From contig JARKIF010000005.1 in the NCBI GenBank assembly GCA_029378245.1, positions 1,550,001-1,614,000 on the forward strand: a DNA stretch of 64,000 nt. The letters are read 5' to 3'. Below the pieces are notes generated by a model. It searched no databases. It was not told where the DNA came from and worked only from the letters and a program-made list of their open reading frames with translations. The position numbers and the translations under genes are program-made. Source of the stretch: Roridomyces roridus (lineage: Eukaryota; Basidiomycota; Agaricomycetes; Agaricales; Mycenaceae). Shown one piece after another: positions 45,334 through 56,954 of the stretch (position 1 is its first letter; each line of letters starts with the position of its first letter).

Positions 45334-46006
45334 TTACTCGTCTTGGACGATGGTGCCCTTGCCCGACACGTAGATCCCGTCGAGGAATTTACGGATGTCC
45401 TTATTGCGGACCAAGCAAGAGCCGTGGATGGAGGCGGCTGTAGCAAGTTAGACTGTGAAAAAGAGTAAAAGTCAAAACACGCACCCGACTGTGAAACCAT
45501 GTCAATGTCATTGCCCTCCAAAATCAGCTCGTCTTTTTGTGCGGCGGACTCTGCTACGGTGACGCCGTGGAGCATGGAGACATGGCGGACGGTTTTTTCG
45601 CCCAGGAAGTTACGGATCTCGACCTGGGTGCCGTTGTCCTGAATGATGCAGTTGATGGGGAAATGGGCGTAAACAGCACGCATTTTGTATTGGAAACCCT
45701 GTGGTGACAATTAGTCGAGGAGAAAAAAAGCGAAAACTCTGCACGCACCTTGGTGACGCCCGTAATCATGTTGTTAATAAGACTCTTGATAGTCCTGAGA
45801 CACGCGACGTGCTTGCGGCCGCCCTGCCACACAGCGAGGGTGACTTTGTTGTTCTTGCCCTTCAGCAGACGAATGTCCATGTTGACATGGCGGACGTTCT
45901 TTGAGAGGGTGCCGCGGGGTCCCTTGACGGTAATGAGACGAGACTTGACGGCGACCTCGATGCCGTCGGGGATGACAAGCTCTTCCGTTTGCAGGACGTC
46001 TCTCAT
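45334..46006 (-). CDS. RPL9: 60S ribosomal protein L9 (uL6)
   Basis: This is a component of the cytosolic large subunit. The start at 46006 reads [20 protein letters not shown], followed by [20 protein letters not shown] and [20 protein letters not shown]. After an intron come [39 protein letters not shown] and [13 protein letters not shown], and after a second intron [19 protein letters not shown] to the stop at 45334. Every family segment is present and in frame. It is convergent with STE14, 46 bp between the two stops. Confidence 0.96.
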
Positions 46007-46479
46007 TTTCTGAAAAAGTTCATTAGAATCGGGTTCGGTGCATTCAATGAGAAAAACGAAATCTGCGACTCTCTCGAGAGCTAGCGGAATGACGCGACTC
46101 TTTCGAGAGCTAGCGGAGTAGCGGTCGTTCTAGAGCCATTCAGAGAGGGATTAGAGAGACATACCGGCGGCGGGAAGTGCTAGAGGAAAGAGGTCAATGA
46201 GAGGGTGAGTGACTAAGCAGCTATACAGTTTCGAAATTGTACGCCTTCCTGATGACGGCTTGACGGCTCGTGATGCCGGCCGAAACAGCTGCACAGCATT
46301 CGAGGGTTCGAAATTGTACAGTCTCCCTTTCCTCATCCAACTACATATACCGCGACTACGATTGACCGAGTCGACTGCGACTTGGAGTGCGGACGTGTGG
46401 TCGTTGTCGGCGACTCTGCGAGGAAACTCAGTGACAACATTCGTCGCTCGTATTTGCGCTTGTGTGGGGCACTCTTGTC
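46007..46479. other. Divergent intergenic region between RPL9 and PCF11
   Basis: This 473-bp spacer between two divergent genes contains a direct repeat of GAGAGCTAGCGGA (two copies at about 46075-46115) and a repeated TTCGAAATTGTAC (about 46230 and 46307). It is likely to hold both promoters. No gene was found in it. Confidence 0.6.
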
Positions 46480-48437
46480 ATGTACCAGCAGACTCAGTAT
46501 CCATACTATCCGCCTCAGCCACAGCCAGTCTATCTGCCAGACCCGGCCACGTTTCGCAGAGACTATGCAAAGCACCTCGCTGAACTCACAGTCAACTCGC
46601 GCCCCATTATCCAGAATCTGTCGATGATAGCACAAGAATATGCGAGATTTGCAGATATCGTAGCCCAATGTCTGGAGCAGCATATAAGAAGGGTGGGGCG
46701 AGACGCAATTCCGGCGAAAACATTCCGTCTCACTTCCTCTAGGTCCCACAATGGATGAAGCTACCCGCGTTCTACCTCCTCGACGCAATCTCGAAAAACG
46801 TCTTTGATCCGTACGCACGCCAGTTTTCAGCCTTTGTCGTCCCGCTCTTCCTCGAGACATACCACCAAGTCGACCAAAGCACACGCAGCAAGATGGAGGA
46901 GATGCTCATCACTTGGCGGACTGGCTCTCCCACAAACACTGACCTCTTTGGGCCAGATGCTCAGCGGGCCATTGAACGCGGCGTGTGGGGCGACCCGAAC
47001 AACAACTACTCGAACCAAATCACCAAGACCCAGGTGTTGACCGAGCTCGAGTTTACCCTCAACCAGAAGGAACGAGCCGTCCAGACAAACGTATACGATA
47101 CGACATCTCAGAACCACATCAATGTTCTGCATCAGGTGAGACTCTAGCCAGTCGGTGTCTATTATACTCACCACAGCAGCTGCGAAAACTCGTCGAAGCT
47201 GGCGTTTCTCAAGAAGAACTGCAGCAAATCCTCAATCAGCTCCGCAGTCTCGTCCGAGCAGCCGTCCCGCCTCCTCCTCCGCCTCCTCCTCCACAACCCC
47301 AGTGGACTCCTCCACCCACAAACTATGCTACCCCTCCTCCTCCAGTGCCACCCGCCAACAACATTTTCAATATACTATCGACCTTGAAAAAGTCAGGCAT
47401 ACTTGAAAAAGTGGGCGTACCTGAGCAAGTTGGCGTACCTGAGCCCCCTGATCTCGAGCGAGAGTCGTCACGAACTTATAGAGACGCCATCTTGAGACAC
47501 AGTGTCAAGTTGACCAGTGTCGATATAACCAGGTGCGGCTCGCTCGAACTCCGTGAATCCAGTCGTGACTCGATTATCAGAAAACGTCCAGATATAGTCG
47601 AGTTTTTGTACGACCGACTACAAGCGCAGTGCAAGCAGTGTGGCATCCGATTCTCTGAGAGCAGTCCTCGGCAGGAAGCAGATGGAGGATCCATCTCGAT
47701 ATGCATTTCCAGCAAAATCGCAAGGCAAATAACCAGACTGCTGGCAGGGGGCATGCCAGAAGTTGGTTTGTTTCCGTCGATGTAAGTTTTCATTGCTCTT
47801 TTGTTCGCCACTGACATCGTTTCAGGACTGGGTACACGACACCGCCTCCGCTGATCTCAAAGGCAAGGGCCGCGAACGGCCTGTCAACCCCAACTCGAAA
47901 GCCGCTGCCGCGGCCGAGACGGCGAAACGAGACGCGGACCTGCGGGGAAAGTACGTCGTTGTTCCTCCGGGCGACGAGTCCAAGACGGTATCGTGTCCGG
48001 TGTGTAAAGAGGTGTTTGAGAGTGAGTGGAACGAAGAGGATGAGGATTGGGTATGGCGGAATGCGGTCAGGGTTGACGAGAGGGTGAGTTCTCTCCTTTT
48101 CTCCTTCGCTCCAGGTGCTAACTCTCGGCAGATCTACCACGCGACATGCCACGCCGAGGCACAGAGTGGGCTGGCGCTACGACTGCGGAGTGAACTGGCG
48201 AGTTTACGGAGCCATTCGAATACACCAGAAGGGCGGGGGGTAGTCTCATCGGTGGTGACGCCGCCTGGGAGGCAAAATAAGCTGGGTTCAGGTGCCGACG
48301 CAGCGAGAACATCGCTGTCCCCGTCTCCGACCAACGGAAAAAAACGTAAGGTTGAGGATACGGACGATACGGTGAGTGTCGAGGCCGAAGGTACCCCGCG
48401 ATTAAAAAAGATGATGCTGGAGGGTACGGTTTCTTGA
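46480..48437 (+). CDS. PCF11: mRNA cleavage factor IA subunit Pcf11
   Basis: Pcf11 couples transcription termination to 3'-end cleavage by binding the Pol II CTD. The start at 46480 (MYQQTQYPYYPPQPQP) precedes the CID: DYAKHLAELTVNSRPIIQNL, MIAQEYARFADIVAQCLEQH, KLPAFYLLDAISKNVFDPYA and LFLETYHQVDQSTRSKMEEM. The middle has a coiled LRKLVEAGVSQEELQQILNQ, a poly-Pro run and LTSVDITR. The zinc-binding part follows: CKQCGIRF, then GRKQMED and HLDMHFQQNRKA, and VSCPVCKEVFESEWNEEDED with IYHATCHAEA. Single surplus bases near 47665 and 47693 break the first zinc finger into three frames. Otherwise the introns are ordinary. The stop is at 48437. Confidence 0.92.
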
Positions 48438-48565
48438 GTCCACCCGTGAGAACAAGAATCCGCTTAAGGAAAAGACACTGCATTTGTACATAAAAACACG
48501 TAATTTTATTTGGATTTTGATGAGTCGCAACAGACGCGTCGGTTCTCCTTTATCTTGTTGACTCG

Positions 48566-49677
48566 ATGCCCGCCTTTCGCGCTCGCAACCCTTATTATTT
48601 GCGCATCTCGGAAAAGAACGTCCTCCCGCTCTACGTGTACCTCGACGCCAGGCATCTTGATTGGATGTCCGATTATGTGTTGCAGAAAGTGTTGGTCGAT
48701 CTGAGGCCGATGGTGCTGCCGAAATTGAAGGAGGAGACGTCCGGTGGGGCCAAGAAGACCACAGTGGACGTCCATCGAGGTGACACGTACCAGTTTTGCT
48801 ACTTTATACGCAAGACGGAGCCACATTCAGTTGTGGTCAAGGCGCGGCATTTCGAGGCTGCACCTCCGGTAGCTAGGAAGCCTCTGCCACAAACGAAGAA
48901 GAGGAAAGTCGCGGCGGGATCACAGTCAGCTAGTAAGCGCCGCAAGACGAAGGGCAAGGGACGTGCAGGGGAGAGTGAGGAGGAGGAGGAGGCGGTGTTT
49001 AGCGACGAGGACGAGGATTACTACGAGGAGGAGGAAGAAGTGTCACCTCGGAGGTCCAGACGTTCGGGGAATGAGGATGTCGAGATGGAGGAGGTATACT
49101 TTTATTCCCTCTTTTGATTCAGCAGCTCACTCGCACCCAGATCAAGCACGAACCAGACGAACCCGTTCTCTCTGGTCCAGGCGACGTGGCCCACGCTCCA
49201 ATCGACGTCGACATTGACGAGGAAGAAGAGAAACCGAAACCCATCCTAAAGCTCAAATATCAGGATTTCAGCATCTACGGACATTGTCTGTGTATCGTCG
49301 TGGAGCCCTACCCGCCTTTACGTGCCGCGTCGCGTGCCCCAGCTGCAGCGGCCACGCGCGCCCAAACATCTTCGTTCTTCGCGCCAAGGGCAGCAAGTCT
49401 CGCGCCCAGAGCGCAAACACCTTTATTTCTGCCGGACGATGACGATGAGAGGGAGCTGAGCGTGGCGCCCTTCCCGCCACAGCAGCGTACGACTTTACCT
49501 CCTGTCCCGCTGTTCCACGAGGACGTAGAGGAAGACGAGTCAGACAATGGCGGCATGATGGCCTTCAGTCAGGCCATGAACGGGTTCACTCATCTCCCCG
49601 CTGGTGCGGCAGACGATGACGACGATATGGACGGTGCAGTGTTTTTCGGCGATGCAGACGAGGTACGGGAGTTGTAA
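48566..49677 (+). CDS. Acidic nuclear-like hypothetical protein
   Basis: The start at 48566 reads MPAFRARNPYYLRISEKNVL and LPLYVYLDARHLDWMSDYVL. A folded N-terminal region of about 95 residues is followed by a basic Lys/Arg cluster that resembles a nuclear localisation signal (KKRKVAAGSQSASKRRKTKG) and long Glu/Asp runs. A 49-nt intron leads to KPKPILKLKYQDFSIYGHCL and CIVVEPYPPLR, which looks like a second conserved element, then an acidic tail ending at 49677. I do not recognise an ortholog with a known function. The acidic runs and the NLS suggest a chromatin- or transcription-associated role, which is inference. It follows PCF11 on the same strand by 128 bp. Confidence 0.7.
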
Positions 49678-49707
49678 GTTATTTCTAAGTGATACATTGA
49701 ATTGAAT

Positions 49708-52174
49708 CTACGCCCTCCCGATTTCTTTCAATATTTCGAGTCTACGAGCAGAAGAGACGGGTCTGAAGCCTGCGTTGGCCATCTCGAATATACCATGCCC
49801 ACCCGAAAGTGCACGTAGTCGATTAGAGTAGTCAAGCATCTGGCTGAGCGGCGCGACGGCATTGATCGTCCGCTTGAGGCGCGGAGCACCGGCTGCACCC
49901 GTCCGACTCGCGTCACCGGAAGGCGAAAGCCATCCAGGCGGGACGTAATTGCCATCCTCGACGTACCCACCAACTTCCTCTCCCGCCAACGACCCCGTGC
50001 CCAAATCCAAGACATCCGCCCCATGCTCCGTCAGATCCTTGACCACCTTGCCCAACGCGTCTTCCCCTACCGCCACGCGCAGCGCTACAAATGGCTCCAA
50101 AACAGGCCCCATGCCCGCGTCTCGGAGATGGTTTCGCAGAATGACCGCGGCTGCCCCCGTGAGCACGCTCGGCTGGACACCGCTCGGCAGGTCGATTTTC
50201 AGCACGTTGATGTGGATGTGGGACATTTGAAGCGACGTGTTGGGTGAATTCGAAAGCGCGCTGGCGAGCCCTTGGGCAACGAGCGTGCGGTGCGTGCCGC
50301 CTACCGACGTGGGCGGGTCAAAGGGCTGTCCTTTCTCGTCAACAACGACGTTGCCGTCCCAGTTCGAGTCTCCCTCTTCATCCGAGTTTAGTACACGAAG
50401 TTGGAGCTCGATCGAGACAAGTGCCCCCGAGTCCGTTTTCCATAACTGCGATTCGCGTTTGGGAGCGCCGGGTCCGAGAGACTCGTGATAGCTGACGCGT
50501 CGTTTGCCAAATTCAAAGTTGACACCCCACTCGTCGCGTAGTCGGCCCTCGACAATTTCGAGGTGCAGAGCACCGAGCCCGTGGGCCAGCAGTTGCCCTT
50601 CTTGGTTATCTATCCGCACCGAGGGATCTGTACGAGAGAGAGATTCCAGGGCGTCTTGCACAGGCTGTAGGTCCCCATGTGAATTTGGAATGACCGAAAC
50701 AGCAATGACGGCCGGTGGCGGCACTATATCGCGCAACGAGGAGTGGGATGACGCAGGTGCGCCGGCGGCTTCCAACGTGTCTCCCGTGCGCGTGGCTTTG
50801 AGCCCAAGGAGGACTCCGACTGAGCCGAAGGACAGTTCCTCGACTTCCTCCGTCTGTGAGGCATAGAGGAGAACAAGCTTGGATATGCGTTCCTTCTGGC
50901 CTCGCGTACTGTTAAGCAGAGTCGTCTTCTTGTTAACTTTGCCTGAAACCCGGTAAGAGAAATAACAGCAAGCAGCGTATCTTTTACCAGAGTAAACTCG
51001 CACAAAAGTCATCCATCCGAGACGCTTATCCCACGTAACCTTCCACGCCAAAAGCTTCAAGGGTCCCTTGTCCAACTTTGGGTCGTGTTTCAGATCCAGA
51101 GGGCTCGCGAGGAGCGCACCGACATAGTCCATCACCAGGTCCGTTCCGATGTGCTTCATCGCAGAACCGCACAAAACAGGCAAGATCTCATCCTTTAAGC
51201 TCGCCGTACGAAGGTGCCTCATCAGAACCGTGTTGTCAAACGACAAGTAAGACTGTGGTCCTGGTGGAAGACCCAGGAGCGACTCCATGAGCTCTTCAGA
51301 GAACATGGATAGATTGTCAAACAGCTGAATTCGCGCGGGAGCAAGGTGTGGGATGATAGGATGGTCGGCAGGAATAAAGTCGAGCTCCTTCATCTTCTCT
51401 GGGTCGACTGGCAGAGGATGGCGCGAAGAAGCACCGTCGGGATGCCATTTCCAGACTTCCCAGTTGACGAGATCAACGAGGCCTTGGATGCCTGGTTCCG
51501 CGCGGGCATAGTCCTGAACATTGAAAGACGCGATGGGAAGTGTAAGAGCCATCGGGTGTGGGTGGAGGCGGTGGGACAGCAGAGACAAGAGAGATGAGCG
51601 GAATGACGCGCCGGGTCGGTCGAGTTTGTTGAGGAACATTATCCGAGTGGGCACGCCGTACCTGCAGACGTATTTCAGACCTCGAGGCGCGTCCCAGATG
51701 CAGAACCTCACCTCTCACCTGTCTAGTTGCTTCCAAACGCCCTTTGTCTGCGCCTCGACACCTTCGACCGAGTCGATGAGGACAACGGCACCGTCGACGA
51801 CACGGCTCGCGCTCTCCACTTCCATGCCAAAGTCTGCGTGGCCCGGCGTATCGACCAGATTGAAAAGCCAGTCTTTCCATCGTACTGGAATACTGGCGGA
51901 CTGGATTGTGATCCCGCGCTCGCGCTCAGCGGGTAGAAAATCCGTCGTAGTGCTCCCTGTGTCTACCGTTCCGGGACTGGAGAGATACGAAGAGGCATGG
52001 AGGATGGATTCCGTTAGAGTTGTTTTCCCGGAATCTGTTCTCGTTCAGCAGCTGTGAAGTGAACTAATTCGCGTACTGACCGATGTGGGCGACGAGGGCG
52101 ATATTGCGTATCTTTGCTGGGTCAACGCTTTTGGTGGCCACGCCGCGCCATAATCTGGGCAGACGCGGTCGCAT
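49708..52174 (-). CDS. MEF2: Mitochondrial elongation factor G2 / ribosome-releasing factor 2 (MEF2)
   Basis: This translational GTPase recycles mitochondrial ribosomes together with RRF. The start at 52174 gives a basic presequence (MRPRLPRLWRGVATKS). The G domain has AHIDSGKTTLTESIL (G1), TTTDFLPAERERGITIQSAS (G2), LVDTPGHADFGMEVESAS (G3) and FLNKLDRPGA (G4). Domains II-V follow in one 667-codon frame, including DLVNWEVWKW, PVLCGSAMKHIG, RTDPSVRIDNQEGQLLAHGL and GALHLEIVEGRLRDEWGVNF. A 44-nt intron-like stretch lies near 50950. The C-terminus ends EILKEIGRA at 49708. The RGITIQSAS wording and length (about 800 residues) fit EF-G2 better than EF-G1. It is intact. Confidence 0.93.
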
Positions 52175-52360
52175 GGAAATGATGCAGTCGTGCCGCGTCA
52201 AAAGGCGGATCACTTTTGATATTCGTTCCCATCACACCTTCCCGATCTGGTAGGCGGATCCGAATGGAGTCATCAAGCCGGTGCTTCACTTCCCACTGGA
52301 AGGGAGCAGCACCTCAAGACCGACTCACCGACTCTTAGCTCTTCACACTGACTCTATTTC

Positions 52361-54374
52361 ATGTCTTCGACGCCGAGGACACCCGCAGCGTCGCCCGTGA
52401 CACCCAGGCGCGCTTCCAAGATGGCTTCTAATCAATCTCTGAACCATCTCCTCAACTTCACTCTCCCTCCGCGCCAGACTCAGCCTCCGCCGAGCCTTCC
52501 CAGGAGGAGCAGGAAGACGGGTACGCACCAAGGCGTATGGAATAAAGAGCGTAAGTCGTCATACTCTCATATCAGCTCTGTTATCAACGGGTCCAAGGGT
52601 TCGTCAATGCCCAGTATCGCTTCGTCATGAATCCGAACGGGGACTACACCGTCCATTTTGCGGATCCGGACATGCAAGTCATTCCCTATCGCTACTCCAA
52701 TCGCTCAACCCCCACAGTTTCTTCCAATGGCAGGACATTCTCCAAGTTATTATTCCTCGTTCTTCGGCGCTGGCGTCCGCTGTTGCTAGTGGAGACCACG
52801 AAGGCCACACCGCATGTCCAATCTGTCTGGCCCCGCCCACGGCCCCACGCATGACCAAGTGCGGCCATGTCAGTCCTTGTGCATTTCCAGGGAGCCTCTG
52901 TTGAACTCCCCTGCAGGTGTACTGCTTCCCATGCATCCTGCATTATCTCAACACCTCCGAGAATAAATGGGCGCGGTGCCCCATCTGTTTTGACTCGGTC
53001 AACGAGAAGCAGCTCAAGAGCGTCAAGTGGTGTGATGGACCCGTTCACATAGAGGAAGATGCCGATGGTCCCCTTGCTGGATCCTCATCGTCAAGTTCCG
53101 TCATTTTTGACACCACTCCCCGCGCTGGGACCACCATGCGCATGCGATTAATGCAGCGCCCCCAGATCACCACTCTCGCATTGCCAAGGTCGGAGACTTG
53201 GCCTTCGGATCTGCTACCTCCACACCAGGCCCCTTTCCACTTTCTTCCCGACGTCTTCGATTACGCCAAATTCATGCTGGCCACGCCCTCATATCTAGTT
53301 ACCGATCTGACAAGGGATCTTGACGAACTGGCCTCGGAGCGGCGTATGCTCGCCGGCATGACGGACGACCTCGGCATCCTCTTTGTTGACGCCGCCGACG
53401 CCAAGGTGCGACGCCAGATCGAGAAGGCGAGTGCCTTGGACACGCCGTTTCTTAAGGAGCGCATCGACAAGGCTATGCGGGACCAGCACGAGATTGAGGC
53501 CCGCGCCGCGTTCATCAGAAATCGACGCAAGCAGGAGAGTGCGACGCCAACTTCCGAGGCACCGCAGGAACTCCTTGCGTTGAACGCGCCCCCGGATGCT
53601 ACTGCAGGTCGCCGCCAGCGTCGCAATGTCAACCCTCCTCCACCTTCGACTTCGACGTACTACTACTACCAGGCCGCGTCGGGTCTTCCCATCTTCCTGC
53701 ACCCGCTCGACATCAAGATCCTGCTCTCGCATTTTGGCGGGTACGCCGCTTTCCCCGACTCGATTTCCGTGCGCATCGAGGCGGTCGGAGAAGGCACAGT
53801 AAACGACGATCTGCGTAAACGATGCAAATATCTTGCACACATGCCTGACAGTGCGGATGTTGTATTTGTCGAAGCAGATGTGGGAGATGTCGTTGGAGGT
53901 GCAGAGGGCGGTTTAAGGAACTTTGAGGGGGCGTTGAAGATGCGGGCTGCGAGGCGCAAGGAGAAGGGGAGGAAGGATGAACGGGCTAGAGTGCGTGCGG
54001 AGGAGAGGGACAGGGAGCAGAGGGCCAACGAGTTTGCTGTTACCAACCCGTCGGCTACGTGGGTGTTTACTGCTGATTCGCCCGCGCTGGACGAGGTGAT
54101 TTTGCCTGCCCAGCCTGCGCCGGAGGTGCCAGCGACGGGTGCGTGGGGTGCGCGAAGCTTTGCTGCTGCATTACATTCGGCGCCGACGACGTCGGATGTA
54201 CGGGGAGGCCAGCAGGCAACCCGTAGAGAGGAGCGGGAGGAGGACGAGTGGGATATGGATGCTGCGTGGCATGAGCTCGAGGCGAGGAACAGTGGTGGAG
54301 GGGGAGGGGGAGGCAAGCGGAGGAATAAACTTGTCGTTCTTGGGAGTGGCGGAGGGGGACGGAGGAGGCGTTGA
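52361..54374 (+). CDS. RING finger protein, RNF10/Mag2-like
   Basis: This is a putative E3 ubiquitin ligase related to RNF10 and yeast Mag2, which act on stalled 40S ribosomes. The start at 52361 has a Ser/Pro/Arg tail. Exons then give RFVNAQYRFVMNPNGDYTVH, FFQWQDILQVIIPRSSALAS, and a C3HC4 RING: CPICLAPPTAPRMTKCGHVY, CFPCILHYL and ARCPICFDSV. RFVNAQYRF and the WxDIL element upstream of the RING are family-specific. The C-terminal half contains a long helical segment, an RDQHEIEARAAFIRNRR region and a Gly/Arg-rich end at 54374. The intron before FFQW has a GC donor (GCAAGT at about 52674), required by the frame. It is divergent from MEF2 over 187 bp. Confidence 0.87.
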
Positions 54375-54483
54375 GCCACAGTACAACATATATTATTCAG
54401 ACATCTCGAGTCCGCAATGTGTAGCAACAGAAGAAATAAATCATAAGTTCAGGTTCTTTGGATACAGTTACACCTTATAATCT

Positions 54484-56094
54484 TTAATTCTCCTCCACAG
54501 CGACGTCCGGGCCAGAGATTATGGCCTTAATGACACCCTTTCCGTCCTCACTCTTCCCCGAACGCGTGGCATTGAACGCAACAAGCGCATCATCGAATTT
54601 GAAGCTAGAGTTTGGATATTAGCAAGGACTATGAGGGAATATACGCGACTGACCGATGGGTGACGAGAGGCTTGAGGTCAATCTTGCCTTGTGCGACAAG
54701 CGCGATGGCGAGAGGGTAGGCACCGGGCTAGAAAGGTTCTTGAATTGGCCAGCAAGTTAGCACTAAACACTCACGCCATAACGGAACGAGCCCTTGTAAA
54801 CCAACTGAATCCAGAGTTAGTCAAGTACATTGGAAAGGCACTAAACCAACTCACCTCCTTCACCATGAGCATGGACAGATTCACGGTCACGTTGGGGTTG
54901 CCCATTCCCACCTATGTAGATCGCGTAAACGACAATGATTCGGCCCTTGTGCAATACGCGCCTGCACAAAGGTGCCTCCGGATTTGACGATGTAGAATGC
55001 CGTCTGGATGCTGACTTCGGCGCCACTGGCATCAATGACCAAGTCGATGGCGTTCACCCCGCGGTCCTCGATCTGAAGCTGCTGCTTCATATTCTCGGCA
55101 TTCCGTCTGCTAAAGTCGAGCTTGCTCTCTCCGTCATTGGGAGAGATGGGCTGATACGTGTGTGTGGCTGCGTATTCCTTGGCGAATTCGAGACGAGAAG
55201 GGACAATGTCGACGGCGACGATACGTTTGGCTCCGAGGGCCTTTGCGACAGCCATGCAGAGCAGCCCGACGGGGCCGCAACCAAAGATGGCGATGGATTG
55301 GTTGGAGCGGAAGTTACCGAGGTTGGAGACGGAGTGAATTCCGACCGCAAGTGGCTCCATCTAGAGAATGTGAGCAAAGAATAAAGAGAAGAATGGTAAC
55401 TGTACCATTGCTCCATCTTCAAGAGACACGCCCTCTGGGAGAGGGTAGGCGAGGTCGGCCGGAGTGCAGTAGAATCTGTGCGTTATGAGAAACAAGTAAT
55501 CCGTTCTAAGTGTGTGACCGACCGGGCGAGGGTTCCATCGTATGGAGGGGTGGCGGCGAAGATGATATCAGGACAGAGCTGGAGTGTGTGTTTAGAATAG
55601 TTCGGGACGGATGGAAAGGTACCGACGTTGTAGCGGCCCGCTTTGCAAGCATCGCATGCACCTACTCCCGTTGAAGAACGGACGGAACAGAGGGAGAACG
55701 GAACATACGACAAGTAGCGCCGGGTTCCACAGCAACACGGTCGCCGACCTTGAGGTGCTTGACGTTGGAACCCACTAAGTACTCTTCGATGAGAAAACGC
55801 AGTAAAATAGAAAGAGAAAAGACCTTTGGAGACAATACCCGCCGATTCGTGACCCAGGATCATGGGATCGTTCACGACAAAGTCACCAATGCGACCATGT
55901 ACATAGTAGTGAACATCAGAGCCACATATACCTGGCGAGAACTCAGTAATCGATCTGGAAATCGCGTCGAGTGTGTCAATACCTGTTTTCTTGACGGCGA
56001 CGAGGACCTGGTCCGGGGCGATGTCAGGGATGGGGCGCTGCTCATAGACGACGTTCTCTATGGCCTTGAGCACAAAGGAAGGGTTGTCAGACAT
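54484..56094 (-). CDS. Zinc-dependent polyol dehydrogenase (xylitol/sorbitol dehydrogenase, D-xylulose reductase type)
   Basis: This medium-chain dehydrogenase oxidises xylitol or sorbitol to the ketose with NAD+, as in the fungal pentose pathway. The start at 56094 gives [20 protein letters not shown]. Later exons hold [27 protein letters not shown] (GHE zinc ligand motif), [10 protein letters not shown] (structural zinc), [11 protein letters not shown] and the Rossmann motif [31 protein letters not shown] has an acidic residue after the second strand, as expected for NAD+. The end reads [10 protein letters not shown] then [14 protein letters not shown], with the stop at 54484. The junction TFVQ|VGMGNP needs a GC donor (GCGCGT); the nearby GT donor would delete VQ. 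Whether the substrate is xylitol or sorbitol cannot be told. Confidence 0.9.
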
Positions 56095-56186
56095 GGTGGT
56101 GGAATGCAAGCGGTGAACGACAATCCTGTCCGGCCCGTCAGGAACCCGTAACCGAAGATATCGCGCGACGCGTCGATTAGTGTTGC

Positions 56187-56335
56187 CGCGGCTCGGCTCC
56201 GGTTGGCTCCGGCTCCGCTCCCGATGGCTTCGGAGCCATCAGTGCCTAAGCCGAGCCAAGCCGTTTTTTGATGGCTGGCTCAAGCGGCTTCAGCTCAAAG
56301 CCGGCTCGAGCCATGGCTCAGCAGCAATTCTGCTC
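56187..56335. repeat. GGCTC/GAGCC-rich block, possible hAT subterminal repeats
   Basis: Within about 150 bp the pentamer GGCTC or its complement GAGCC occurs around a dozen times in both orientations, for example CGGCTCCGGTTGGCTCCGGC. The block begins just inside TAGTGTTGCCGCGG, which looks like a hAT-type terminal sequence. Clusters of short subterminal repeats are typical of hAT transposon ends, and the hAT transposase gene lies 620 bp to the right. A matching right end was not found. Confidence 0.5.
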
Positions 56336-56954
56336 AACACACGTTCTATGGCTCCTTCCCACCTCACTACTGCGTCCTGGTACCTCGACATCAGCGTCCA
56401 GAACGCTCTGGGGCCTGTGTGCCACGTCACGACCGTATCCGGCCACATTCGACCTCTCTGACCGACTACCGCAATACCAGTACTTGCAATAGGCCCATGG
56501 GAACCTCCCCTCGACTTGAAGGCTCTGGTGTCCCATCGAGAGAGTTTGTGGCTCCCACGGAGGCAATCGTGCGTCAGGCTGCTCTGCACCTTTATGTCTA
56601 CTAACGAGTCCTTTGTCCGCTAGGCCGCTACACCGTATAACTACTCGCAGCACAGGCCCGATAATGCGACCACCATCTCCTGGTCGTCGCCTGCTCTCTG
56701 ATGCATGGCGTGCATACACATTCGGGCGGTGGGCTGTGGCTCCATCGTCTTGATGTCCCTGCCACACACGGCCGCAGGGCGCATGCATGACGGTGTCTCG
56801 ATGCACTGTAGCTCGTTTTTTATGAACCACGCTCCAGTATTCGGCGGAATACGTATATGGGATGACGAGATCGTCGTTACATGTATGTAGTATGCAGCTC
56901 AATGACAATATACTTTCTTCTTGTCTTTAATACGCGTATGGTGCAAGACATTGA
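56336..56954. other. Non-coding stretch between GGCTC block and hAT transposase
   Basis: No convincing gene is visible in these roughly 620 bp. Both strands have only short frames without domains. It is probably the 3' flank of the hAT transposase inside the element. Confidence 0.4.

Noticed and set aside
52674..52720. A GT donor three bases inside the proposed GC donor of the RNF10-like gene.
   Set aside because: Using that GT (after GACATGCAA) puts the following WQDIL/RING exon out of frame.
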